Shown piece after piece: positions 1 to 11,206 of a stretch of DNA of 64,000 nucleotides. This stretch comes from Amorphophallus konjac. Taxonomy: Eukaryota > Streptophyta > Magnoliopsida > Alismatales > Araceae. The number at the start of each line of letters is the position of its first letter. Position 1 is the stretch's first letter. The position numbers and the translations under genes are program-made. Under the pieces are notes generated by a model. It was not told the DNA's origin, made no database searches, and saw only the letters and a program-made list of their open reading frames with translations. The stretch spans positions 127,262,886 through 127,326,885 of the forward strand of contig CM040126.1 in NCBI GenBank assembly GCA_022559845.1, given 5' to 3'.

Positions 1-2067
1 AATCACTTTTTGATGAATATTGAAATAGCATTTGCCATCTCCCTCTCAATATCTCTCTCATCATCTCTCTCTCTCTCTTTCCTCAAGAAGGGGGCGAACC
101 CCTCTCTCTCTCCTCCCCCTCCCAACCACTTCCAACCCCCACCTACCTCCATTAACTCCCCACAACTTCCCATAACCCCTCTTTACTCCTCACCTTGTCC
201 CAAGGGAGTTCCACCAACCCAAGCCCCACCACCCAACTACCACCTACCCAACACCACTTCCTAAGCAACCCTTCCTCTCCCCAAGGTTGAAGGGGCTCTT
301 CCCTAAGCCCAAATTCGAATTTCCCTCTCCCAAGGGCAGTGTCCCTCCATCTCCCCACCTCCCTAACCACCCAAGGTCGAATTCCTCTTCCCTCCCCAAC
401 AACCAAGTTCGCCCCCCACCTCCTCTCTCACTCACCTTCTCTCTTGTGCCACCCACCTTCCCACCACCACCTCTAGCAGCTACAGCTCCCCCTCCAGCCC
501 CAATTCGCCCTCACCACCATCTTCTCCCTAGCCTTCACAACCCCTAAACACCTCACATCTCCCTCCCATAGCCATTAGACACACCTCCCACCACTTACTC
601 TCTTGGCCATCCCCTTCCCCACACCCTCTACCTCACCTTCTTCTATTTCAGTTGTAGGCAGCAGAGTTGCAGTAACTTGCAGAAGCAGCCACGACCTCAT
701 CTTAAGGAATCAGGTGGCAAGCCTTACATTGCTGGAATCCTCTTCGAGTCTACTTTCCAACGGTGGTGGTCTCGCTGGCATCCAAGGTCGGAGCTGTCCA
801 GGGGACCTGATCTCGTCCGACTGCACGTTCTGCCCCTGTCTGAAGACCTAATGCTGAAAGCAGAAGCCACCACGGTCCGTACGGGAACGGTCTGAGCGCC
901 ATTTTTGGAGGGAAGGAACTACGTCCAGTTATCTTTCATCTCCAAGAAGAAGAACCTCAATCGGCCACCGGATCTATCAGTTCTGATTTTCTTCGCCGGA
1001 GTGTGCAGACTGCTCCCTGTGGTTCCAGGTTCGACCAGTCCCCACTTCTCCGGCCACCACTCTCTTCTCCGACCTCGGATTGTTGCCCCGTCAACTTCTG
1101 CTCGAAGCTACTCTGACCACGATCGCATCACCGCCTGTTTTGTTCCAATTGGAGTTCGGGAGCGCCCACAGTGCCTTCTGCAATTTGCTGCACCAGTTCT
1201 GCACCAGTCAGAGGCAGAACGTTGCTGTCCTGCTCCAGTCGCCGGTCCGGTCAGCCCTGAGTTTCAGAGCTTCTAAAAAAATTTAGACATCATCATCTGT
1301 CAGTTGGGAAACTTTTGGCACCCGTTTCGTCAAGTTTGGAGTTCTGTGGAGTCCGTGGCAGCGTCATCATCGACACCCTATCCAGCGAACCTGAAGATTG
1401 GCAGAACCGACGGAGTTCGGAAAGTCGGGTTTCTTTGCATCATTCCCCACCCCGCTTGGCCGGCTGAAGGCCCCTCCCTGCGTGGAGGTAGTTTTGGATG
1501 TAATAAGCTTAATCCCCACCCCAAGATCACCCCTCCTGTGAGAGGCGTAGTGTTGTACTTCTTTCACTTTCAGGTCAAGCGACACCGCTGCGGCGATCGG
1601 GTGTATACCCTCGCTTCCCGGCGCGCCCTCATCTCCGAGCGGGATCGGTGTCTTCACACCGATCAGGTGAGCCTCTGATACTACCCTTGATTGCCTTATT
1701 TCTGCGAGTTTAGTATTGCTTTGCATGCCCGTCGGACGGTGAGAAGAGAGCCCGACCTTGTATGCTACTTTGTAAGTGTCCACCGCGGACCGGGAGAAAG
1801 TGCCACCCAAACCCCGCCCTGTGGGCCAGCCACCCACGAAGTTGGGAATCCTAGGCCCTTTGGGGTCAGCCCAAGCCAACTAAGTCCCCTAGAATCATTG
1901 GGTCTCACCTCGGACCCTTACCATCATCCCCCGGCCCCACCGGGTGATCGCGAGTGCCGTGTGAGTAAGACGCTATTGTGAGAATCATTGGAGTGCTTGT
2001 ATGCTTGCGAGTCTAGGTCCTAGGTTGTTCATTTCATACTTAGCCATCCTTGGGCTGTGCCACATCA
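1..2067 (+). repeat. 5' LTR of the chromovirus (left end outside window)
   Basis: Collinear with 58732-60798. Over the first 550 bases I count about ten mismatches by eye, roughly 2 percent. It ends in CACATCA followed by a two-base spacer and the primer site. The short ORFs in it (for example 905-1276 and 1304-1678) are present in both LTRs but show no recognisable domain. I treat them as chance ORFs in untranslated LTR sequence. Confidence 0.93.
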
Positions 2068-2069
2068 AG

Positions 2070-2083
2070 TGGTATCAGAGCGG
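2070..2083 (+). other. Primer binding site, initiator Met tRNA
   Basis: TGGTATCAGAGCGG lies two bases after the 5' LTR end. It is the standard plant primer site complementary to the 3' end of initiator methionine tRNA, and it fixes the LTR boundary at 2067. Confidence 0.92.
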
Positions 2084-2175
2084 TTATAGACTTGTCCTTA
2101 CAAGTCTAGTCTTGGGTCACACTAAGTCTTTCATAGGTGCATCCGCACACCCTTGCATAGCCCACCCAACTTTGC

Positions 2176-3340
2176 ATGACCACTCGTAGTGGAGTCCATT
2201 ATCAAGTCAATACGTCCTCTTCTAATACCACCATGAATCCCATTCCCCAAGGAAATCCCGCTCACAATGAGCATGAGCTTCCCGACCACATGAGGTTTCT
2301 TGTAGAAGGCATGACCAATATTATGGGAAGGCTTGACGATATTACGGCCCGGCTTGAACAAATTGAGGAAAATAGGCATGCCCCAAGGGTAGGATATAGG
2401 AGGGAACCACCTCCACATGTGGAGCCAGCCATAGGAGAGCTCAACCTTGACCACCCTCCCGAACCGGAAAGGGACCCACCTCCTAGAAGGAATGAGAGAC
2501 TCCCCCGGGACAATCCGGATGACCAACTTATGAGACTTGTGAAAGTCGATGCACCCACCTTTGATGGGTCTCATCATCCGAGCATCTACTTAGATTGGGA
2601 GGCAGCCATGGACTAATATTTTGATTGGTACCCAATGACCGAGGATAGGAGAGTCCGGCTTGCAAAGATGCAATTAACCAAACTAGCCAAGACTCATTGG
2701 ATGAATGTTGAGGCATTAAGGATAGTTAGGAGGGAAGCTCCCATCACCACATGGGGGGCCATGAAAGACCAACTCAAACTCAAATATGTTCCACCCTCCT
2801 ACCATCAAAACCTCCTAGATGAGTGGCAAGCCTTGACCCAAGAGGGAAAGACCGTTATGGAATACATTGAGAAGTTTGACTACTACCTTCTCAAGTGTGG
2901 AGTCCAAGAGGACCCCGCCGTCACACTCTCCCGCTTTAGGAATGGACTTCAATTCCATATAAAAAAAGGAGTTATTCATGCGTCAAGTAGCCACTTTAGA
3001 GCAAGCTTACCAAGTAGCTCGGGATGCCGAGAAATTCTTTCGGTATACACGAATGGTTCCCCCTCGGGGGATGGACCCCAAAGCCATGGCATCTCGGGTC
3101 AACCCTCCACCTCCCCAAAGAGGTCTCCTTCCCACACCCATGAGAGCTCCTCCCACCCGGGTCACCCCTCCTAGTGGCACTCCACCACCCCGCCCCACAA
3201 GTGGGCCCCTAAACGCAACTCCCAATAGGCCCAATCTGACACCCACTTCCCCTTACACTAAGATGGCCCCAAACCATCAAAATGGGTAGCAATGCTTTAG
3301 GTGCTATGGGTATGGACACTTTGCCAATCAATGCCCCACC
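2176..3340 (+). pseudogene. gag: Chromovirus gag (matrix/capsid region and CCHC knuckle), broken
   Basis: Reading starts at ATG 2176 (MTTRSG...), about 90 bases after the primer site. A coiled-coil-like stretch around residues 45-65 (VEGMTNIMGRLDDITARLEQ) precedes the retrotransposon Gag fold, seen in the stretches with WEAAMD, WMNVEALR, WGAMKDQLKLKY and EYIEKFDYYLLKCG. A single CCHC knuckle of the form C-X2-C-X4-H-X4-C is at 3293-3334. The frame is broken three times: TAA at 2614-2616, a frameshift in the A run near 2961-2967, and TAG at 3287-3289 just before the knuckle. From 2978 the frame runs on into the protease region, so gag and pol were one ORF, as is usual in chromoviruses. The element cannot make a full Gag. 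Confidence 0.9.
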
Positions 3341-3355
3341 AAGGGAGCATCTAAC

Positions 3356-4197
3356 TTGCTCATAGAGAAGACCAACCCTCAACCCCAAGCTGAATTTGAA
3401 GGGGAAGTTGAGATATATGAACCCTATCTTGAATGGGAGGAGGAGTATGAGAACCACTACATAGAGACCAACCAAGAACAACTCCGTCCATCCACCGACT
3501 CCCACCTCGGAGTGGTTAGGTGCACCCTCACTCAAACCCAAGAGCATGATTGGAAAAGAAACACCATATTCCATACCTATATCCGGATAGGGAGCCATGT
3601 TAGAAAGGTCATCTTGGACAATGGAAGTAGTGTGAATGTGGTGTCACCCGACACCGTCAAACTTTTGGGCCTTACCACATCCCTACATCCACACCCATAT
3701 CGGGTAGCATATTTTAATGCCACCTCCATACCCGTTAGTGCTCGTTGCCTTGTCCCCATTACATTCCAATCCTATCAAGGCCAAGTGTGGTGTGACATCC
3801 TACCTATGGAAGTTGGAAGTATACTTCTAGGGTGGCCTTCGATCTACGATGTAGATGCCACCTTCCTTGGAAGGAAAAACACTTGCATCTTCACTCATGA
3901 GGGAAAGAAAATCCAACTCAACCCTTCTCCACCCCGCACCCTTCCCAAGAAGGCATCTCCCTCCCTTGAGGGATCCCCTACCCCTCCCACTATTCCAAAC
4001 CCCACCCCATCAAGCCTTAATCCTAGTATCATCAATGAGCCTCCTAGGAGCCTACACCTCATCACTAGGAAAGAGCTTGAGGAAGAAGTCAACCAAGGAG
4101 AACATGTGTGTGCCATTGTTATTTGCCTCGGGGAGTCCACCCCAACCGACCCACACCCGATAGCAATTCAACAACTCTTTGAGGACTTCCATGATGT
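3356..4197 (+). pseudogene. Chromovirus retropepsin-like protease region, cut by insertion
   Basis: In frame with the CCHC knuckle. An acidic stretch (EIYEPYLEWEEEYE) leads into a retropepsin-like domain: VILDNGSSVNVVS has the catalytic Asp-x-Gly form, and GSILLGWPSIYDVDATF is the downstream ILLG-type motif. A linker rich in Pro and Ser follows, then HDV, where the reading frame is interrupted at 4197 by the Tat-like element. Removing that element and one GATGT copy joins HDV directly to FPEELPD at 16808, which shows the insertion was clean. Aspartate to asparagine-type drift around the active site cannot be judged without an alignment. Confidence 0.85.
4193..4197. repeat. Target site duplication GATGT, left copy
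   Basis: The same five bases flank the Tat-like element on the right at 16802-16806. They are part of the HDV codons of the chromovirus polyprotein. Confidence 0.95.
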
Positions 4198-4559
4198 TGT
4201 TGACACCTAATTTTGGCCGATAAATTGGGCATTTTCTTTGTTCTCCTAGTTAATGCCCCAATTGATCCTTAGTTGGTTGATTTTCTGGGATGTCTCTCTA
4301 TTCTTGGCCCAACATTTCAATTCCATACCTTGGATCTCATCTTGAGTTTGGCATCCCCGCGCTATCCGCTCTTATCGCTTTCTTGTTCATAGCGCGTTGT
4401 GGATCTAATTGAAGTTATCATTTGAACAGTTGTTATTTTCTTGACATCTGATCATTATAGCATCCACTTTGGATGTTATTCTCGCTCAACATTTTGATTA
4501 AGTGGCTGCCCAAAAGATTTTTCTCCTTTTTCTAAATCATTTGATGGGCCTTTAATTAT

Positions 4560-4616
4560 CGCGCTATATCATCATAGCGCGTTCTTCATGAACGCGCTAT
4601 ACGCTTGTAGCGCGTT
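4560..4616. repeat. Double hairpin module, CGCGCTAT type (5' LTR)
   Basis: Two adjacent stem-loops. The first has arms CGCGCTAT/ATAGCGCG (8 bp, loop ATCATC) at 4560-4581. The second has arms AACGCGCTA/TAGCGCGTT (9 bp, 8-base loop) at 4591-4616. The 3' LTR copy (15757-15813) keeps the first stem and has one mismatch in the second. Confidence 0.85.
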
Positions 4617-4828
4617 CTCTGTCAGAAACCCAGTCCGACCCGGACTCCCCTCTTTCATCTCAGAGTCCTTATTTGGTAAGTTTCCAATCATATTCCTTCC
4701 AAAGGAAGGTTCCAAACCCTAATAAGAGTCTTTCCCCCTCATTAATTGGAAGGATTACCTCAATTTGAGCCGCCAAACCTTTGGATTGAATTAAACTCCG
4801 ACCTAGGGTTGCTTCTCGATCTTTTTCC

Positions 4829-4835
4829 TATAAAT
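4829..4835 (+). promoter_or_regulatory. TATA box of Tat-like 5' LTR
   Basis: TATAAAT in the context TTTTTCCTATAAATTGCACC, at the same place in both LTRs (3' copy at 16026-16032). It lies about 630 bases into the LTR, a usual place for the U3/R border. Inferred from sequence only. Confidence 0.6.
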
Positions 4836-5328
4836 TGCACCCTTTGGCCGTCGTTTCAGGGGGATGCAACTCGAGATCTTGACTAGGGGGAGGCTGCATT
4901 TCGTTCCAAATCAACAACTCCTCGCTCCTCACACAGCCAAGGGAGTATTTAGCGGCATATTGTGTTCTTCCTAGTTCTTAGTTTTTCTCCCCAATTCGTT
5001 CATCCCAATCTTTGCATAGCATTGCATATCGATCTCAAAAAATACTTCTTTTACAAAACACATGCATACACGCACACCACACCTATCTTTTGGCCCTTCC
5101 ATAGGGGTTTAAAAACCACCAAACCCCCAGGTAATCGAGCCCCCCGTTTGCATGCTTTTGATTAAGAATAGGGGTAGATTCTACTAACATCTCGTTCTAA
5201 TGGGACTTTTATTTGTTGTTTATGATTGTTTGCAGGCACTAGAAGACTAATACGTGGAGCCCTTGCACCTTGGCCGGCCTTGGAGCAAGGAAGGAACGAA
5301 TCCAAATAACCCCGCTTCCTGTCTGATA

Positions 5329-5385
5329 TCGCGCTATAGGTTCCTAGCGCGATCTGAAGAACGCGCTGGGACAATACAGCGCGTT
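5329..5385. repeat. Double hairpin module with compensatory pair change (5' LTR)
   Basis: First stem TCGCGCTA/TAGCGCGA at 5329-5352. Second stem AACGCGCTG/CAGCGCGTT at 5360-5385. Compared with the module at 4591-4616 the inner pair is G-C instead of A-T on both sides, so pairing is kept. Confidence 0.82.
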
Positions 5386-5610
5386 AATCTCCAGGCCTAC
5401 GGTTGGCCATCTTGAATTTCTGAGGTATGTAACGTGCCCTATCTTGATCTTTATATTATTTGGCGTGTTGTAGGCCTCAGTGGCGATCACAGATTTTGAT
5501 TATTACATGTAACCCCCCTTTTATCATCAATTGTAGTTCTATATCTTGTCAAGTCATCTTTTATGCAAATCATTTAATTTGGGGGCGTTCTAATTTTATA
5601 ATTCACAAAT

Positions 5611-5628
5611 TGGCGATCACGGTGGGAC
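5611..5628 (+). other. Primer binding site of the Tat-like element
   Basis: TGGCGATCACGGTGGGAC starts three bases after the 5' LTR. The TGGCG start is complementary to a tRNA ending CGCCA. It is close to Arg- or Lys-type sites but I cannot assign the tRNA with certainty. Confidence 0.7.
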
Positions 5629-5729
5629 ACTTTGTGCCACCACGTTCGTTCTTTTGGTTGCCTGCTTGTTAATCCATGAAAGTGTGTGTGATTATTTATC
5701 TTTTGGGGTTCCCCCACCCTGTCATTGGT

Positions 5730-5784
5730 CGCGCTATACATCCATAGCGCGTTCTATCATATCGCGCTATGGACATATAGCGCG
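5730..5784. repeat. Double hairpin module (leader of the Tat-like element)
   Basis: Two stems with arms CGCGCTAT/ATAGCGCG, at 5730-5751 and 5763-5784, about 100 bases downstream of the primer site. This copy lies outside the LTR, so the module is not just an LTR sequence duplicated by replication. Confidence 0.85.
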
Positions 5785-6345
5785 TTAATCACCAGAGGGT
5801 ATTTCACCCACACCTTCTGTCGGGGTTCTGATTGTCATCTTCTCTGGTTGCATCTTGTACATTTCCTGTTGTGTATTCTTTTTTTAATATATTTTTCATT
5901 TTATTTGCTAGTTCTAGTTTAGATATTCTTGCATAACATAGCATTCATCTTTGCATTCGGTTTGGGAGACCCCCTCTCCCCACACTTTTAGGAGATCTCA
6001 CACCCCCTTGATGAAGGAAGGACCCTCCATTGAGCATTCCGTCTCATTGGACCGGAAATTCCTAAACCAAGCCTCCATAAGTCCCCGCACCCGTGGATTC
6101 CCTCACAGACGCTGGGTAGGTTGTACCTTTGAAGTTCCGGGTTTAGTTGGCCTATGCATGGTGAGAGAGTGTTCTTAGTTGGCACCGGAGTACCACATTT
6201 GAAACTAGGTTCCTCCCTTGAGTGATCACACCAATTTGCATAAAATCATTAATTCACCAAGGTTCAAACAAACAAAAAATCAACGGTAACCACTCCAACT
6301 TGTGTGCTTTTTTGCAAATTATTTTGCTTGAACTTTGATTGCATA

Positions 6346-9300
6346 ATGGTTTACCTTGATAGAGAAAATAACATGTTCAATCTTAATTATGCTCATGAGG
6401 ATGCACAACCTAGCACATCCTATACTCCTCAATCTCAACATATTCATCATAATCCTCACCATATCTTCAAGGGACCACATACTCATTCTTATGGTGTTGC
6501 CCGGCCCATGGGCAATGACCAATCTCATGGCCCTTCGATTCAATCGCGAGCCACTACTCCTACGGCACCGTCTCCTCCCAACGATGAGAAGGTCTCCCAG
6601 ATCTTGCATGCATTAGATCATCTCACCCCCCAACAAATTCAAGCCCTTAAGGCCGTTGTTGAGGGTGCATCTCATTCCTCTCATCCTCCTTTCAATCCTA
6701 CGCGGGTGGCCCATCACCCACTTCCCTCTTCTATTCATATTCCTACTCGGGTAGCCCATCATCCATCTCCTCCTATTCACCCTTCTCCTTGGGTGGTCCA
6801 ATACCCGCCTCCTTCTATTCCTCCTCCACCACGGCCCCAAGGCCCATTTATTCCTTGCAACCTGGCCCATCCGGGTTCTTCTATGGGTCATCCCATTAAT
6901 CCTCCACCACGGCCTTTTTATGCGGCCCCTCCTTCAAGGCCCTGCCAACCCTCTGTTACTCAGGTCACACCCCTCCAACAAACGCTTCTCGACAAAGTCA
7001 CTTCGTTGGAGGAACAATTTAAGAGGGTTACGAGCCCACGGCCCGCTTCTTCTACTCCAGTCAATCCCCTCCGCGCCGCTCTGAATGACATTACAAAGAT
7101 GGAGCAAGCTTGGAAGGATAGGAGAGATGACTACGGCATCGACAGTATGAGCAAGCAAGAGCCGGCGGGTTTCAACGTTCAAGTGGACGCCGTCCATCCT
7201 CCACCCATTCACCCAATTCACGCATATGGCCCTCCACCTCCACATACACATACACAATGCCATTACATTCCACCACTCACATACACGCCTTCACTACGGT
7301 GTCCACTTGAACCTACTAATGAAGAACCGGCAATTGAAGAATTTGAGGCAGGCATACGACGAAGCTCTGCAAGCACCTCTTCCGAGTTTCCTTCGCCGTC
7401 CCCTTCCTCCACTGCCAGAAGACCCCTATGCTCAGGACTTTGCCACAGTCCCCGATCCAACCCCCATTTATGAGACCTCTTGGTGTTACAATGATGAGTT
7501 GATATTCCAATCACCCATACCGCCGCATCATGAGTCTCATCCTATCCCTAACACCTCTCGCCCCATCCGGCATTTTCAACGCACTAAACCTTCACCTCCC
7601 GTAACCACACCAATATCCTCCATTCCATCGGCCTCCGTCGAGCCTCCATCACCCTCCACTACGCCGGCCTCTGCCGAGCCTTCTATTACTCCTCCTCCTT
7701 GTTCGCCACCTCAACCCTCCATTATCCCTTTAACCCCAAAACCCACTATGCCTATAACCCCTACTCCACTGCTTAACCCTTCACCCTTACCCGTGGCTAG
7801 TCCTGAGCAAGGTCCACCCCTTTTTGCACTCGAGCCAACCCCGACTGCTTCCGAGCAAAGGGAGAAGCTCGATGTGTTTGAACCTCCACCTCCACTCACC
7901 CTTTCTTCAACACTTTCCATTATACCACCACCATCCATGGAGCCTTCCGCCTCCGCTTCATCCCCCTTTACTACTCGGAATGGGAGTGCTTCTGCAAGTA
8001 TTTGTACCGAAGATGACCAAGAGACGGGCAAGAAGGATTTGGCTACAGCCGAGCTATTCAAGATGCAAGAATTTATATGCCGGATGTCGATCCGGGTCGT
8101 TGTGCCAAGCATGGTCGAAGAAGCCAAGTTCTCGCCACTGCTCACTAAGAGAGAATGTCAAACTTTGATGCCGTGTAAGTTTGTGCCCAAGGGCCGGGCA
8201 GGGCACCCCTTGTTCCAACTTTCAAACCTTGAACCTTTTCTTCCATACAAGGGGCGAATGACCATTTTGTTCAACACTCTCTATACGCCACAACCCCTGG
8301 GCAACACAATGCTTCTTATCCCGACTTTCCAACTCTCTCACACTATTACTTTTCACTCTTCAAGGGAGTTGTCATTTACCATTGAAGCTTCGTCATGGGC
8401 TCTTGCTTTATCCATTGGGCCAACTGGCTATACACTTTCATTGCCATGGAGGGGCGGTTATCTTGGTGCTAAGGGGCCTTCCACTATTTCATCCACCTTT
8501 TATTCAATATCATCCACATTCTTGTCCGTCACATTTTCTTCATGGGCCACTCCAAGGGTAAGGAGGGGGATCTCATCCTCTCACCCTTCATGTTTTTCGT
8601 ATTCTTTGCATCTCATGCATTCTGTTGCATCCATGCATTCATCGCATCTGTTGCATTGCATTCGCATACATTTGCACTTCTTCTTTCCCGGGTTTCCAAA
8701 CCCGTATCTTCCCCGCCTTCCGGAACCTCCGGATCCCCCACGTTTCCTATGTCTTCCGCCTCTATCTTCGGGATCTCCAGGTCCCCTTACGCTCACTGGG
8801 CATTGTGCCCCCTCCAATCTTCCCTCAGGGCATCGCGCCCCTTTCCAGCTCTTGCACCCGCACTCCCCGGATTTCTCTCCCATCCTCCTTGGTCATCGCG
8901 TCCCATGGTATCTTCCCCCTCTGGAACCTCAGGATCTTGCTCATTGGGCATCATGCCCCTCTGCACCATCACGTCTGAATCCTCCGAGCATCTCACTAAT
9001 TTTTCTTGGGCGTCGAGCCCTTTTCTACCTTCTTCCTCCGGAACCTCCGGATTCTCTTTCCTTCTTCTTAAGGCATCGCGTCCCTTCCCATCTCATTCCT
9101 CCGGAACCTCCGGATCCTTCATCCCTCTCTTTATCCCTTGGGCATCATGCCCCATGGTGTCTTCCTCCACCGGATCCTCTGGATTTCTTATCTCCCCTCC
9201 TAGGGCGGCATCACATCCCTTCTTTCACTATCCCTCCGGAACCTCCGGACCCTCCTGACCCTTTTCATCCACTCTTCCTGGGGCACCGCGTCCCTCGGCA

Positions 9301-9550
9301 TTTTCTTCTTCCGGAACCTCTGGACCCTCCATCTTTCTTCCGATTCATCTTTCTGCTCCTCCGGGACATCACATCTTTCATTTTCTTCTTCCTTTTCCAT
9401 CATCTTTTTCCCTATTTTTTCCCAGGGCACCGCGTCCCTCGTTATTTTATCCCTCCAGAGCCTCCGGATTCTTCCTCCTATCATGATTCTCCTCCTCGGC
9501 CTCGGACCCTCCGGATCCGCCTCTTTCCGTCTATCAATTTCTTCTTCTAA
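6346..9550 (+). pseudogene. Long proline-rich ORF of the Tat-like element, unknown function, one frameshift
   Basis: I do not recognise the protein. Reading from ATG 6346 gives a histidine- and proline-rich region, a short helical stretch (DKVTSLEEQFKRV, near 6990-7030), then a more ordinary stretch with NPLRAALNDITKMEQAWKDR. A shift of frame near 7335-7350 passes reading to a second frame that is open to 9550, beginning around LRQAYDEALQ and continuing with P/S/T-rich sequence, then a folded-looking stretch (CRMSIRVVVPSMVEEAKFSP). The last 280 residues are a degenerate repeat of GHRVP and PPEPPDP blocks. The position directly after the leader is where gag would be, but I see neither a CCHC knuckle nor a clear capsid motif. 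It could be a diverged gag or an extra ORF of the Tat lineage. The frameshift suggests it is no longer intact. Confidence 0.55.
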
Positions 9551-9620
9551 TTCTTCCTGATCCCGGGTCCGACCCAACTTCTTCCACATCCACTACTCTG
9601 GGCATCTGCCCTTTCTCCCA
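8690..9620 (+). repeat. Degenerate tandem repeat with two alternating palindromes inside the proline-rich ORF
   Basis: About a dozen units of 60-100 bases. Each carries a GGGCAT...ATGCCC or GGGC...GCCC/GTCCC palindrome followed by a CTCCGGAACCTCCGGAT box. Examples are near 8799, 8828, 8946, 9017, 9069, 9139 and 9418 for the first palindrome, and near 8713, 9033, 9099 and 9233 for the second. In protein they read GHRVP-like and PPEPPDP-like blocks. Confidence 0.75.
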
Positions 9621-10800
9621 CTGCTTCCAAGGCTTTAGTCCTCACTCCTCTTCTTAAGTTTCTGCTTCTTCTGTAAACCGTGCCTTGCGATCAGGGTCTC
9701 TGCACCTTAGTAAGGGAGTTCTAGCCCTCGCCTCTCTTCTTTTTCTCCTTATTCGTCTGAGTCTGGTCTGAGCACCACTCATTCTTGTTAAGCCACTTCC
9801 AAATCCTTTGCTTTCAATCCTTTTATTCGCTAAAAGAGGACTATCTCACGATGATCAACCTCACCTCTGACAGTTGCTTCTACAAAGGTTGCAAGGTAAC
9901 ATATTGGCGTAAATACGCATTTTTATGATATCATTTTCTCATTACTTCACGCATGATTTTCAAAATGAAGTGCTTCTTAACAAGATTAAAAGTGGTGTTT
10001 TATCTTAGGCTTTTGTTTAATTAAATTATTCCAAATTAGGCTTGCTTCTGCAGCACCTTTGGTTAATGAGAACCCCGCGCTGGGAGTATGATGTTCTCTC
10101 CCCGCTTGTTAAGAGCAACCCTTGGCTGGGCACCGCACACACTTCACGGCGTCCTTAGCCGGCTCCTTTGGTTAAACACCGTTGCTACTTTGGCCATGCC
10201 ATGAGTATATCTGAAAGTCTTTTCTCTTCTTTACTCGGCCGAATGCAGGGACAAGAGGTTGACGGATAAGATGACCAACTTCGGTAATCCCCAATACGAG
10301 AGAAGTCTCAAATAGGGGCAGTCTTGACCCAAACTAAAATCAAATTTCATGATACATCTAGCCAAAAGGGCTATTATGAAAAATTAAGTCAAAATTTTGA
10401 TAAATGTAAAAGTATGAATTATGGCATGTCAAGAGAGGCAAAGTCCCCGCAGGGAAAACCCTGGTCGTATGGATGTCAAGGGTCTAAAAATCAAAGGCAC
10501 AAAGCCCCGGCACAACAGATTACCTCTTTGAGGGGAAATACCTTGGAAGGAAGTCAAGTCCCGACATCTCCCATCCTGCATAAAGTTTATCCTCAATTAT
10601 TCTTCTCTTCTCCCTCTAAGACCGAATGTTTCTTAGGTATGGCCTTGGTAGGAGCACCGTTAACGAAAGGTAGCTGGTCATGGGGCGCCACCTTTAAATG
10701 CACGCCCGGCTTTGGGCAGTTTTGAGCGAAAGGGGAAGGAACTAGGACCCTTAGCCAGTGGTTTAAACATCCGTTGATGCTGCATTAGCAATGTCTAAGC
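9551..10800 (+). other. Internal non-coding stretch of the Tat-like element
   Basis: No recognisable gene. An open frame at 10324-10725 (133 codons) has no motif I know and no repeat structure. I list it only as an unsupported ORF. Confidence 0.5.
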
Positions 10801-10935
10801 TAAATTCTAAAAAAAATGAATATTGCCAAAATTCCAAAAAAATGAATATTGCCAAAATTCCAAAAAAAATTGAATATTGCCAAAATTTCAAAAAAAATTC
10901 AATATTGCCAAATTCCAAAAAAAATTGCCAAATTT
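10801..10935. repeat. A-rich tandem repeat
   Basis: About five imperfect copies of a unit near 28-30 bases built on AAAATGAATATTGCCAAAATTCC, with variable A runs. Related A-rich sequence continues to about 11050. It lies just beyond the 3' end of the antisense gene. Confidence 0.8.
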
Positions 10936-11206
10936 TTTGAGCATTTCCAAAACTTTCATATCTTTTCAAAATCAACACAAAAATACAAATATTTCTTTTG
11001 AAAACTCCTAAAAATTTGCATATTTTTGAAAATTCCAAAAAAAAAAATTTCATTATATTACTGATGGCATTATTGCGGAGATATCCTTTTACAGGGGCGC
11101 GCAAAATCAAAAGAACAATCACAAGAAGTGCAACAAGTATCAAAGACTGTCTCATTCACTATGTATGTCAAAAGAGTACAAAATGAGAATGGATAAAACA
11201 ACCTCT

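Larger units (their letters stand above)
4198..5607 (+). repeat. 5' LTR of the Tat-like element
   Basis: Aligned end to end with 15395-16801, with scattered substitutions and small indels. It contains a TATA box at 4829-4835 and three GCGCTAT-type palindromic modules near 4357-4397, 4560-4616 and 5329-5385. Confidence 0.93.

Noticed and set aside
905..1276. LTR open frames (905-1276, 1304-1678, 59627-60409) as genes
   Set aside because: They lie inside the chromovirus LTR, are not kept open equally in the two copies and have no recognisable motif.
10324..10725. 133-codon open frame in the Tat-like element
   Set aside because: No motif, no relative in the window and no sign of a start context. 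I could not support it as a gene.
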